A stretch of 64,000 nucleotides of DNA, from assembly GCA_025200525.1 (NCBI GenBank), contig CM045762.1:80319893-80383892 (forward strand), read 5' to 3'. The DNA comes from Camellia lanceoleosa. Its lineage: Eukaryota; Streptophyta; Magnoliopsida; Ericales; Theaceae. The position numbers and the translations under genes are program-made. Each line of letters opens with the position of its first letter. Position 1 is the first letter of the stretch. The notes below the pieces were generated by a model, which saw only the letters and a list, made by a program, of their open reading frames with translations, had not been told where the DNA came from and ran no database searches. Of this stretch, positions 54,633 to 64,000 are shown piece after piece.

Positions 54633-57149
54633 TGTTGGATTTCTCTTGCTACAAAAGAAAATAAACAGAGCACAAATAGAGCATTCTTAGGGGATGTTTG
54701 TCAACCCTGCCTCTCCTTCTCATCAAATAGCTCAAATGAGTGGTAGGCTTGATTTGCAAGCCATCAATCGATGCAATTTCATTGCGTGATCACTTATGAA
54801 CCAATGGATACAATTTCAATAAATGGTAAGAAAAGACCAACAAAACCTTCTCCCTATCATGGATTAATCAAGGGAAGGTGTGGCTCGGCTTTTTCGCCCC
54901 CTTTCGGAAGGTTTGAAAAAAAAGGCCTCACAGTTCGGACTCCCGCAGTTGTGAATCTAATCTCACAAGTGTAATGTGAAATTGATAATTACCGAAGAGT
55001 CCAAATCTGGCAAATCTTTTGGAAAATTGATTTTAGGATCAAAAATGCCAAAATTGGATTGTTTTTCCAGATACAGAGTCGTCACCTAAATATTTTTTTA
55101 TTTTGAGAAAATTTAGGAAACCCTAACTCATGCCAAAGGCCACGTGCCTGGCATCACCAAAATTGCCTCCGCTCGGGAACTTAGGTACGAGAGGGGAAGG
55201 TCATGAATTAAGCACCTCTGCTCGCCCGATCAAAGATCGGCTTCTACTAATCATGATATGATTTTTATAAACATTATCTGTTCTTATTCTAGTTATTAAA
55301 CAAGCTTTACTACGTGATGCGCACAAGTAAGTATATACTAGTTTGCTCAATTTGGAACAATTCAACTCATGTTTATTTGCGAAGACGGTTTGAATTTTAC
55401 CACCTCAAGTGGGCTTAAAGTTGCGGATTTGCCACAAAACATAGTGGACTTAAAACATACATTTGTTGAACTGTTTCAATTCGAACAACAAGCCTTCATC
55501 CACAAGCATTCATGTAGTTTAGCATTTAAGCACATAGTCTCATGGCAAGCATGCTAATCATGGCAACATTCACACTTATGCAAGTATGCTAAAGCGTAAA
55601 AACTCACCTAGTACTCCAAGCTAAGAAAACATGAGTTAGAAAAATATGCATGGTTCCTAACTATACAAGATGTCTAATGCAACACATGCAATATGCAATT
55701 TAATAGGCTCGGCTACTAATATGGCAAATGGATTGATTTGAACAACATGCGATTAAACACATATTCAAAGAAGTATTGAAATGACGATGCAGTTTGAATG
55801 ATGCGTCGAGCGTCAGTGCATGCAAGACAAGATGAATGGATGCAAGCGATTGTGGACTCGCCCCAAGGAACTTATGCTACCACAGTTCGGACTCGTTTTA
55901 GTTATGGTTCTAAATCTGAACCAAAGAGTCCAAATCCGGCAAATCATTTTGAGAAACAGATTTTTTGAAAGAAGTGCCAAACATGGACTGCTTTGCCAGA
56001 TACAGAGTCGCCACCTAAATATTTTTTAATGGGGGAATTTAGGAAACCCTGACTCAGTGCCAAAGGCCATGTGTCCGTCATCACCCAAGTTGCCTCGGCT
56101 CGGGAACTTGGGTACGATTGGGGAAGGTCAGCTATGAGCACCCCCTCTCGCCCGATCTGAAGATCGGCCTCTACTAACCATGATATCCTATTTTGAAAAC
56201 GTTATGTGTTCTTATTCCAGTTAATTAGCTAGAATTACTATGTGATGCGCACAACACAAAAGTATAGACTAGATCGTCTAACTTGGAACGAAACATTGCA
56301 TATCCGTTTGTTTGGAAAATGTTTTGGAATTTGCTACTCACAAGTAGGCTAAAATACAGATTTCAAGGAGTTGTTCCAACTCAAACAATCCAACCTTCAA
56401 ACAATCCAACCTTCACCCACCGGCATTCAGGCAGTTTATATTACATAAGCATCTAGCCATATGCTAAGCATGCTGTCATGTTAACATTCACACTCATGCG
56501 AGATGCTAAAGCATAAAATACTTACAGTGTACTCCGTGCCAAAACAGAAAACTAGTTAGCAAACATGCGTGACCCTAGTTCATGTTAAAATGGCTAATGC
56601 AACGCATACAGAATGTCGCTAGAATAGGCTCGGCTAATCTAAGAATGACATGCGAAAATGCACAGATAGCATGTATTCAAGTTAGATTTGAAATACTTAT
56701 ACAATTAGCATGATGCGCCGAGCCCGGTGCATGCAAGACAAATGTATGGATGCACGCATGCATACCATAAGGTATGCTAATTTAAATATGCCCTAATACT
56801 AACCATCAAAAGCAAGTAAGTAAAAGGGAGAAAGAAGTGGGGGTTTGGAAGACATGCACACACGCACCCACACTTATTACAAATTTTCCCTCGCTCGGAG
56901 AAGCCGAAAGAATAATACAATTTAATTAACCTACAAGCTAATTAATTATTACAGACCACCTAATTAATTGACAAATCAATTGAATATAATTAAGCAGTAA
57001 ACAGCAGCCTCAGGAAGAGGGTCCAATGCATGCGTGCTTGGTTCCACTCAGAAGTCACTGCCATACACAAGATGCCTCTGCTTTGGCTGTTATCCTCCTC
57101 TGAAGACTGCACAAGTCCCAGGGTTGCTTCTCTGAGTGCTGTAGAACAC

Positions 57150-57245
57150 CACCGGCTAAAGGGATTGGTCACCGGCCATGTATAATGGTCACCGGCTACA
57201 AAATACTCCATCAGCCAACAATGGATGGCCGGCCGGCCAAATCTC
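57150..57245 (-). repeat. GC motif array, downstream copy of LTR3
   Basis: Plus-strand CACCGGCTAAAG, GGTCACCGGCCATG, GGTCACCGGCTAC and GGCCGGCCGGCCAAA. The variants CACCGGC and GGCCGGCC are also those of the U3 array of the same LTR (59205-59330). Confidence 0.65.
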
Positions 57246-59070
57246 CCTGCAGAACCGACGGACAAAGAGAGGACAATACTTGGCATGGCAATTCATTTCA
57301 AGCAATGTATGCACCAACCACACTCCTTATCATGTGTATGACTCAAAGGAGGATGGGCCTCGATTCTCGGACCACCAATCACGCATTTCCATGCATGATG
57401 GCCCAAAGAATCAAGTGTGCATTTTGATATGGGATGCAATGCACATAAACACACAAGGAGGCCCAACCTCTATCATACTCACTTCAAGAGGTCAAGCATG
57501 CATACTTATGCAATGCAATCATGTGAGCTAGCATGCAACCATGGAAATGCAAAGAAGCATACAAGGTGAGCATGCAAACAAGCAAAGGGATGGACTTAAA
57601 CTAAATTAGACAGCCCTCAAACAAGCCTAAAACAGTGGCCAACAACTAAGGAAATGAGGCCAAATGCACATACAAGCATGCATGCAAATAAGGTCCAACA
57701 CCTAGGCACATAAAGGCAACTTCCAAGCACACTTGAAAGAGATTAAACATGGACAATTAGCATGCACATTAAGCTCTGAAATCATGTCAAAATGGGGCCA
57801 AACCAAGCAAACAAGACAAGCATGGCATGTAATTGGTCCAAATACTTGAGGCAAGCCAAGGAGACTTAAACCATGACTAAGTCAACCAAGCCTCACAAGG
57901 CCAAGAGGACTTAAAACAGGTTCAAGGCGAACCTAGACAATGCTAAGGGAACACCAAGATGGCATCTAAGTGGTTTAAACATGCAAGCATACTCAAAGGC
58001 CTAAACAAGAGGCATAAGACAACAACCTTCTAAAGCAACAAAGGAGTATCAAATGCAAGTATGCAAGCATGTTATAAGGACTGAAATAACATGGTAAGTG
58101 GTTCCAAACCACTGAAATGATTCAAGGATGGCATGCTCATGGTCAATGCATCAAGGCATGCAAAAAGAGATTACATGGTAGCTATGCAAAGCAAAACATG
58201 AAGGACCCGAATGACCAAAAACAGACCTTGGACACATTAAAATAAGCATATAAGCTTCACAAAGCTTGGCCAAAACACATGAGCATGGTAGTCTAAATGC
58301 TATGCATGTATTGAGGCAAATCATGGCATTACAAGGCATGTATGCTAAGCAAGCATGGTGTACCAAAACCAAGCAAAAACAGAGGTAATACATGGCAAAA
58401 TACTACAAAATAACACTTAAGACATGGCCAACATGCACTTAAATTAGATGCTCAAACATGAGGCAAAAAAGGCCCTTTTCAAGGACAACAAGGAGAGGGG
58501 ATGGCCCTTTCCTTCCTAGGACCTCAAGGCACCATCCTCACCTCTGAAATCCCTCAAGATTTCAGTGGTGAGGAGGCCCAAATACAATGGTCCCGGAGCT
58601 CAACCAAAATGGCACAAAATGGAGCCTAGCAAGGCTTAAGAGGGGTCAAACAATCCCAAATCTTAAAGAAACCTTAACCAACTATTTAGAGCACTCAAAA
58701 ATAGAACTTTTATATGTTATACACAAAGCTCAAAAACAGTTGCAAGATAGGCAAAAAGAGTATGCAAAAATGGGGTAAAAATGGACAAAAGTCTTACCCT
58801 TGTAGACCCTCTTCAAAAATGGTGGACTAGCTGGTTCTTTAGGTTCAAATCAGTCCAAAACCTCCAAGAACAAGCCTCAAGGACCTTAGCTCCAAGAAAA
58901 GGTGTGATGGTGGGTGTTTGTGTGCAAAACTAAGGCTAAACACACACAAAACAAAAGAGAGAGAGAGAGAGATATAGAGATAGAGGATATATGTAAACCC
59001 TAACCCTAAAGCTCAAGCTCTGGAAAAATGTTGTCTAACTTGTCTCCCTAAATGAGGGAGAAGAGACCTC

Positions 59071-59150
59071 CTCTTATAGACAATTTAGTCTTGTAAAGCT
59101 TCCAAAGGAAGCTAACAAGAGGGCAATCCCTCCATACACGTGTATGGAGG
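59071..59150 (-). promoter_or_regulatory. LTR3 promoter: perfect 22-bp G-box palindrome and TATA box
   Basis: The perfect palindrome (inner CCATACACGTGTATGG) spans 59129-59150. TCTATAAGAG on the minus strand is at 59071-59080, about 50 bp downstream. A (GA)n tract, CT on the LTR strand, follows at 58950-58975. Same design as 26241-26320. Confidence 0.72.
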
Positions 59151-59204
59151 AGGTGAAAGTGCATGCCAGCTGCATGAAAATATCTGCAAAAGCAGATGCA
59201 CAGT

Positions 59205-59330
59205 GGTCGGCCGGCCAAAAATGCAATGGACCAAAAAAAGATAGCCGGCCGGCCATCTATAGTGCCGGCCGGCCAAATATTTGGCCGGTGGCAACAAAAC
59301 ACAGCCGGTGGCCTCAAGCCATGGCCGGTG
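59205..59330 (-). repeat. GC motif array, U3 copy of LTR3
   Basis: GGCCGGCC cores at about 59209, 59247 and 59267, then GGCCGGTGG units near 59283, 59305 and 59323. It lies upstream of the G-box palindrome in LTR orientation. Confidence 0.7.
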
Positions 59331-60059
59331 GAGTGTGGGGATGGCCCACAAGCCATTCCCTGCCCCTCCAAGGCAAAGCACAAGTGTTTGGTGCAAAACC
59401 AGACACGAAACAGTCGAGTCGAGAGATCCTGAGGCAAGGCGCGTAGCCGAGACCTCCGGGAACTCAAGACGAACACAAACATGGATGATCACCGAGTGTT
59501 CAAACGGTGACGTCCAAGTCTTGAGGACGGTCAAAAATGGGGTGTCTACAGCGATATGCTAATTAAACCATGTCCCTAATCTAACCATCGAAAGCGATTA
59601 AATAAAAAGGAGAAAGACGTGAGGTTAGAAGACATACATGCACGCACGCACGCACATTTATTACAACATTACGCTCTCGCGAAGGAGGGTCCAAATGAAT
59701 AAAAACTAACTAGCTAGTTACGCTAATTAAGCTAACTAATACAAAATGTGAAACTAATTAACTAGCTATACTACCTAACTAATTATTACAAATCGAAATC
59801 GAACAACTAGTTAAACTAACTAATTATTTACAACACTTAATTAGCTACAACTAATTAATTAAAACACGTATTTAAGCTAGATATTTAAACGTTAAATAAG
59901 CTTAGAATGCAAGGTAGGCTCATGCACGTGCTCAATTTCCACCCAAAAAGCCGTTGTTTTGCTGTTGCAAGCCTCTGTTTGCACATTTGAGCATTGACAA
60001 GTCTGCCCACTTCCAGAACACCTCTGCTCCGTCTTACTAACACACTGTGCAAATTTCAT

Positions 60060-60130
60060 TAGTGGCCAACAGGGGGCCGGTCGGCTACCATTGGTGGCTG
60101 TCGGCCACTGGTAGTGGCTGTCGGCCACTG
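60060..60130 (-). repeat. GC motif array, downstream copy of LTR2
   Basis: Plus-strand GGCCGGTCGGCTACC, GGCTGTCGGCCACTGG and GGCTGTCGGCCACTGC, about 20 bp apart. In LTR sense these are GGCCGACC/GGCCGACA-type, opposite to the U3 array at 61703-61795. Confidence 0.75.
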
Positions 60131-60384
60131 CTATCCTAAACTTCCTTGCTGCAACAGAGAACAAACAGAGCAAAACAGTGTATTTCTCAAAGGTTATTTG
60201 CACACTTTGCCTCTCCTTTTCATAGGGAAATCAGAGGAGGGACAAAATTTGGTTCATAAACCATCAATCAAGAAATTTCATTGCATGATGGCTTGTGAAA
60301 CCAATTGTGCAAGTTCAATAAATGCAAAACGAGACTCAAATGACCATCACCCTATTATGCATGGTCAAGGGCAATGGAGACCCA

Positions 60385-60464
60385 GGAAAGTGGCACATTT
60401 CATCACTTTTGAGTATGAAATGTCTCATTTTCCTTGTGTTCAAATTAACGTCCGATTTGAACAC
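60385..60464 (-). other. Twin LTR hairpins (LTR2)
   Basis: Hairpin I: GTGTTCAAAT (60436-60445) with ATTTGAACAC (60455-60464), perfect 10-bp stem, LTR-sense loop CGGACGTTA. Hairpin II: ACATTTCAT and ATGAAATGT inside GGAAA...TTTCC. The stems differ from element A at paired positions. Confidence 0.75.
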
Positions 60465-61479
60465 ATGCAATGCAACACAAAGAATGCTTATCTTGCCTCT
60501 TTTACTTGCCAATTTTGTTTACTCATTTTAATTACCAAATCATTCCTTAATCTATTAAGTCCATTGGTAAGTGTCCTCTAATGGAAAGAGGGCTCAAACC
60601 ACAAGTTGCTTTGGGCATGAAAGAGGCATTACACTGTTGCTAATGAACCTCCTAAGGGATTAAACCATTGGGTGCAGCATTTCCATTTCACACTTAGGCA
60701 AACAAGTGGTTTGAAACCACTTTCAAGCAAAAATAAAATCAAGAAAGGAGGGAGGTTGCAGAGATGATTAAGTGCTGGAAATGAGTGATAAAAGCACTAA
60801 AACATGCAACCAACTCAAACCAATGGTGGTTAAAGCCTTAAAACAATAAGCTAATGATGGAACTTACACTACAACCATGCCATACAAGGCTCAAATCGCA
60901 CCAAACAGCCAAAATAGTGGCAAAACAATTCAAAACAGAGTGTAAAACATGTTGGACTTGAGCCACAACAAGCTAAAACATTAAGCTAATACATGGGGCT
61001 AACTAGGCATGCAAACAAGACACAAGAAGGGAAGGCTAACCCCTCCAATTTTAGACTTCAAAATGAGTTTTTTACCACTGAAAAACCTTTGAAATTCAGT
61101 GGTTAAAAAGCCCAAAAAGTTGGTTTGCAAGTGATGAATAAAGGCACAAAGACTTGACAAACTACGAAACGAGAAGGGTGAACCATCCCCTAACTAAAAA
61201 AGGGCTCAAACCACCACTTTTAAACCACAAAAATAGGACTTTTTACAGTTTAAAACTAGCCCCAAAATAGTAAGAAAATATGGTAAAACAAGTATATTGA
61301 AACAAAGTAAACAAGGCAAGTGTTATACCTTTGAAGCAAAGCTCAAGTTTAGGTACCAAACCAAGCTAAAACCACTTGCTAGAGCTCAAAGAGGTCAAAT
61401 AACCTCAGCCCAAAGAGAAGCAACTTTGGTTAAGGTAGTGTATGTAAAAGTGTAGAGAAAACAAGCAATTAAGCACAAA

Positions 61480-61522
<43 letters not shown>

Positions 61523-61584
61523 TAGAGAGAGAGGGATTTTTTGTTCCAAAATTTCTAACCCTCAACAATGGGGGAGGAACCCCC

Positions 61585-61642
61585 ATATATATAGAAAAAC
61601 AAGTCTTGAGCTTAGAAACATCCTACCATACACGTGTAGGGA
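61585..61642 (-). promoter_or_regulatory. LTR2 promoter: decayed G-box palindrome and TATA box
   Basis: CCATACACGTGTAGGG near 61626 keeps the CACGTG core but not full symmetry. A TATATATA is at 61586-61593 on the minus strand, followed in LTR sense by a long CT tract (61487-61518). Confidence 0.6.
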
Positions 61643-61702
61643 GATACAGCTCAGTGTGCTAACAGCTATCACAGTTGTCAACAAATATCTAGAAAAAGAC
61701 AC

Positions 61703-61795
61703 CGGTGGCCGACTGGCCACACCAATGGCCGACCGGCCACACCAATGGCCGACAACCATGAGCCATGGCCGACAACCTATGGTGGTGGCCAACAG
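61703..61795 (-). repeat. 20-bp GC motif array, U3 copy of LTR2
   Basis: Five units, GGCCGAC or GGCCAAC, with the (G/A)AC at 61711, 61731, 61751, 61771 and 61791, exactly 20 bp apart. In LTR sense they read GTCGGCC. Confidence 0.85.
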
Positions 61796-61998
61796 GTCAC
61801 CAAGAGGTCCAGACACCAAGTTTTGGTCCAAAACAAGGCATAAAAAAGACAAGGTCTAAAGGCTCAAAGACAGGACGTTCCGCCAAGGACTTCGGGCACT
61901 CAAAACGAACACATGCAATCATAATCATCAAAGTGATGATGTCCAAGTCTTGAGGACGGTCAAAAATGGGGTGTCTACAGAAGGGGTTGACATTGACT

Positions 61999-62072
61999 CT
62001 TGAACCGTTTTCATCACTAACAAGTATGAAACGACTCAAGACTCAATAAGTTCAATTGATGTCCGATTGAAC
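61999..62072 (-). other. Twin LTR hairpins (LTR1)
   Basis: Hairpin I: GTTCAAT (62050-62056) with ATTGAAC (62066-62072), loop in LTR sense CGGACATCA. Hairpin II: CTTGA (61999-62003) with TCAAG (62036-62040) around CGTTTTCAT/ATGAAACG (one bulge). Confidence 0.65.
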
Positions 62073-63116
62073 CCAAACCATTTTATTATCTTGCTCCATT
62101 TTTAAACCATTGATTACCCCTTGTTAAATTACCTTTCATTCATTAGTCAGTTAAGTCCAATAATGAGCTTTAAGTCCACTAAAGGAGGGAAGTACCAAAC
62201 AAAATGTTGTTTTAGGTATGAGAGGGAGATCATGTCGTTGGTAATGAACCCCCAAAGGGATTAAACCATTAAGCACAATATCACCCTTCGAGCTTAAACA
62301 ACACTCCTTTTGGAGCAACTCTCAAAACAAAGAGAAAAAACCAAGAAAGGAGGGAGATTGCAGAGATGCTTGGAGGTGAATACAAGTATGAAAAGCAAGA
62401 AATAAATGCTATCAACTCAAATAGGTTGGTGGCTAAGGCCTAAACCACCAAGCCTATGAGAACCATTACGCTACAAGCATGCAATATAAAGCATAAATGA
62501 AACTAACACATAAAAAAGTCCTAAATTAGCTCAAAACAATGTTGGAATTAAAGTAAAAACAGCTAAAAGAGTAAGCTAGAAACATGGAGCAATTAAGCTA
62601 ATAAACAAGCACAAGGAGGGGAGGCTACCCCCTCCATTTTTGGGACTTCAAAACATGATTTTAGCCTCTGGAAAACTCTGAAAACCAGTGGTAAAAAATA
62701 AAATAAAAAAAAAAGTTGATAAAAATGTGGGAAACACAAGAGTAAAAGCCTATGAAACAAGGTTCAAAGAAGGGTGATCCACCCCTCTACCTTTAACGGC
62801 CATAAACCACAAGTTTCAGCCCAAAAATATAGGTGATGAACAACTCAAAAACAACAAGAAAAGATGAGAAAGAGATGGCACAAAAGAACTAGAATGTATA
62901 CCTCTTGAAGACGAATGATCCATTGAATTCCCAAACCACTAATTTCACACTCCCAAGTGCTAAAATGCAAGCTTAAGAATCTCAGCAAAGATCCCTCAAG
63001 GTTTGGTTTAGAGTGTCTAGGCAAAGGTTATGTAAGTTGCAAGGGAGAGAGAGAAATATTTTCCAAAACTTTTGCCCTCCAAAATTTTCTAACCCTAAAA
63101 AACTGAGAGGGAGTCA

Positions 63117-63265
63117 TCTATATATAGAAATATATGAGACCACCTCAGAAATATCTATACATACACAGCTAGTCCAGTGCATGCATCTGTGGAGACAGCT
63201 GGCAAAAAGATCTGAAAATTTACACAAGTGGCCGATAGGCCACTAATAGTTGGCGGTAGGCTACA
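63117..63265 (-). promoter_or_regulatory. LTR1 promoter: TATA box and short GC motif array
   Basis: TATATATA at about 63118-63126 (minus strand). GGCCGATAGGCCACTAATAG and a diverged unit lie upstream in LTR sense (63229-63265). No G-box palindrome is seen. Confidence 0.5.
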
Positions 63266-63464
63266 CTAGTGGGTCTACAGGTCCCTAGATGCCCAAGCTT
63301 GAAAAACTACTGTTTTGGTCCAAAACAAAGCACAAGGTTTGTAGGTTCAAAGCTGAGGTTTCCTGCTGAGGAAATTAAGCATTTGACAAGCGTACACATT
63401 CATCATTGAGTGATCAATCAATGGCGCCCAAGTCTTACGAGCCGTCAAAAATGGAGTGTCTACG

Positions 63465-63716
63465 CTTACTGTTATTCTAAGGAATTTGGTGTAGTTTAGT
63501 GTTTATTTTTAGTCTGTGAAATGACTTATCACCAAGTACAAAACCCAATAATATATAGTGCTCAAGCAAACCCATGATTTATTATTTTAGACTTGAAACT
63601 AGACAATACAGTGCTCTTGGCTTGAGGAAACAGTTGAAGGATGGCTCCATGGTTGTGACTTCCATTTGATCAAAGAACAAATCAGTGAAGAAATGAGAAA
63701 AATTATTGATATGCTC
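63465..63716. other. Flank between LTR1 and the receptor-kinase fragment
   Basis: AT-rich, no feature. It may be the 3' flank of the kinase gene or, in its first bases, the continuation of the Athila-like LTR (CTTGGACTTA | C). Confidence 0.4.
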
Positions 63717-64000
63717 CTAGTCGGCAGCAAGGGCTTGGAGCAAGTGAGGAATTGGAGATAGGTTCACATCCAAAATCCCTTCGAGGATCTAAACTACCTG
63801 ACCCATTGATGGCCTATCATTCTCATCATCTTGGATGCACCAAGAAGCAACTTTACAAATTCTCCATACCTCTTCAATGTCAACATGTTTCTCCAACCTA
63901 TGGTCTAACAAATTAAGGACATCACCACCTTCTGTGACTACACTTGCAGCCCAAATTGGAAAGAATTTAACTATCCTTTCTTCAGATTGATCAGTGTTTC
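63717..64000 (-). pseudogene. G-type lectin S-receptor-like kinase, C-terminal kinase fragment
   Basis: Translation on the minus strand, entering from the window edge, gives FFPIWAASVVTEGGDVLNLL, VDIEEVWRICKVASWCIQDD and ENDRPSMGQVV. These are the last kinase subdomains (the CW...RPSM motif of subdomain XI) of G-lectin receptor kinases of the At2g19130 kind. A TAG at 63789-63791 replaces the expected Gln directly after QVV; the frame then continues (ILEGILDVNLSPIPHLLQAL) to a second TAG at 63717-63719, the normal-looking end. Such kinases sit in the plasma membrane. With only ~94 codons visible one cannot say whether the rest is intact; losing 23 C-terminal residues might be tolerated. Confidence 0.8.

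Larger units (their letters stand above)
55851..59550 (-). mobile_element. Inner solo LTR (LTR3, 3700 bp) nested in LTR2, TSD GCGAT
   Basis: On the minus strand it starts TGTAGACACCCC at 59550 and ends GAGTCCACA at 55851. GCGAT flanks it at 55846-55850 and 59551-59555. No insertion inside. It closely resembles the solo LTR at 25447-29868 in its promoter (G-box palindrome and TCTATAAGAG). The twin hairpins found in the other LTRs were not found here. Confidence 0.94.
54879..61979 (-). mobile_element. Middle solo LTR (LTR2) nested in LTR1, TSD GAAGG
   Basis: On the minus strand it starts TGTAGACACCCC at 61979 and ends CGAGCCACA at 54879. GAAGG flanks it at 54874-54878 and 61980-61984. It is interrupted by LTR3; without it the length is about 3.4 kb. 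The host sequence on both sides (ATCATGGATTAATCAAGG | GGTTGACATTGAC) is the continuous LTR1. Confidence 0.93.
53520..63464 (-). mobile_element. Outer solo LTR (LTR1), Ogre-like family, TSD CTTAT/CTTAC
   Basis: On the minus strand it starts (T)GTAGACACTCC at 63464 and ends CAAGCTACA at 53520. Flanks are CTTAT (53515-53519) and CTTAC (63465-63469), one mismatch. The terminal T has changed to C. It is interrupted by LTR2 at 54879-61979; without the insert and one TSD copy it is about 2.84 kb. No internal region is present. Confidence 0.82.

Overview
This window is a block of gene-poor, repeat-rich flowering-plant nuclear DNA. The evidence is a set of plant-specific families: Tat/Ogre-clade Ty3/gypsy elements with a second RNase H, a CACTA transposon end, a plant mobile domain gene, a DUF7745-like gene, and the kinase tail of a G-type lectin receptor kinase. 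A dicot, perhaps a tree, is plausible, but the species cannot be named from the sequence. No intact host gene is present. Almost every base can be assigned to nested LTR retrotransposons.

Left part (1-38.3 kb). A piece of a minus-strand LTR (1-405) and a CACTA terminus (ending at 1716) are followed by one giant Ogre-like retrotransposon, 'element A' (1717-38332, plus strand). Its 5' LTR has lost its first ~100 bp. Its 3' LTR (33833-38332) is complete. Three other elements sit inside A and can be cut out exactly using 5-bp target duplications: a solo LTR (4024-7938, TSD CCATC), an 11.1-kb Tat-type element in reverse orientation (10220-21347, TSD CAGTG), and another solo LTR (25447-29868, TSD GTACG/ATACA). 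Element A keeps a PBS, leader, a gag with stop codons and a duplicated end, a PPT and a repeat-filled 3' UTR, but has lost nearly all of pol.

The nested Tat element carries a broken minus-strand pol (PR, RT, RNase H, second RNase H, INT) with most of gag deleted. Between pol and its 3' LTR it has two antisense coiled-coil genes, at least one spliced, and two satellite-like tandem arrays (a 307-bp higher-order array and a 49-bp array).

Middle part (38.3-53.5 kb). A degraded plant mobile domain gene on the plus strand was cut into by element A. Next come a spliced DUF7745-like gene on the plus strand, a decayed minus-strand Ogre-type pol ('element B', 43595-48795), an Athila-like 3' end, and inside that a solo LTR of Del/Tekay-like type (50211-52457, TSD TCGCT) that holds twelve CTCGAG-centred palindromes arranged as six pairs.

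Right part (53.5-64 kb). Three minus-strand solo LTRs of the element-A superfamily are nested one inside another (53520-63464, 54879-61979, 55851-59550; TSDs CTTAT/CTTAC, GAAGG, GCGAT). The window ends in the C-terminal kinase segment of a G-lectin receptor-like kinase with one premature stop.

The most interesting signals are in the LTRs. Two adjacent hairpins are present in seven copies from six LTRs; their stems change in a paired way while the first loop stays nearly constant. Helically phased 20-21 bp arrays of a GGCCGACC-type motif occur twice per LTR in opposite orientations. A perfect 22-bp palindrome with a CACGTG core sits just upstream of the TATA box in two LTRs. All coordinates, TSDs and splice sites were read by eye; no alignment or database search was run.
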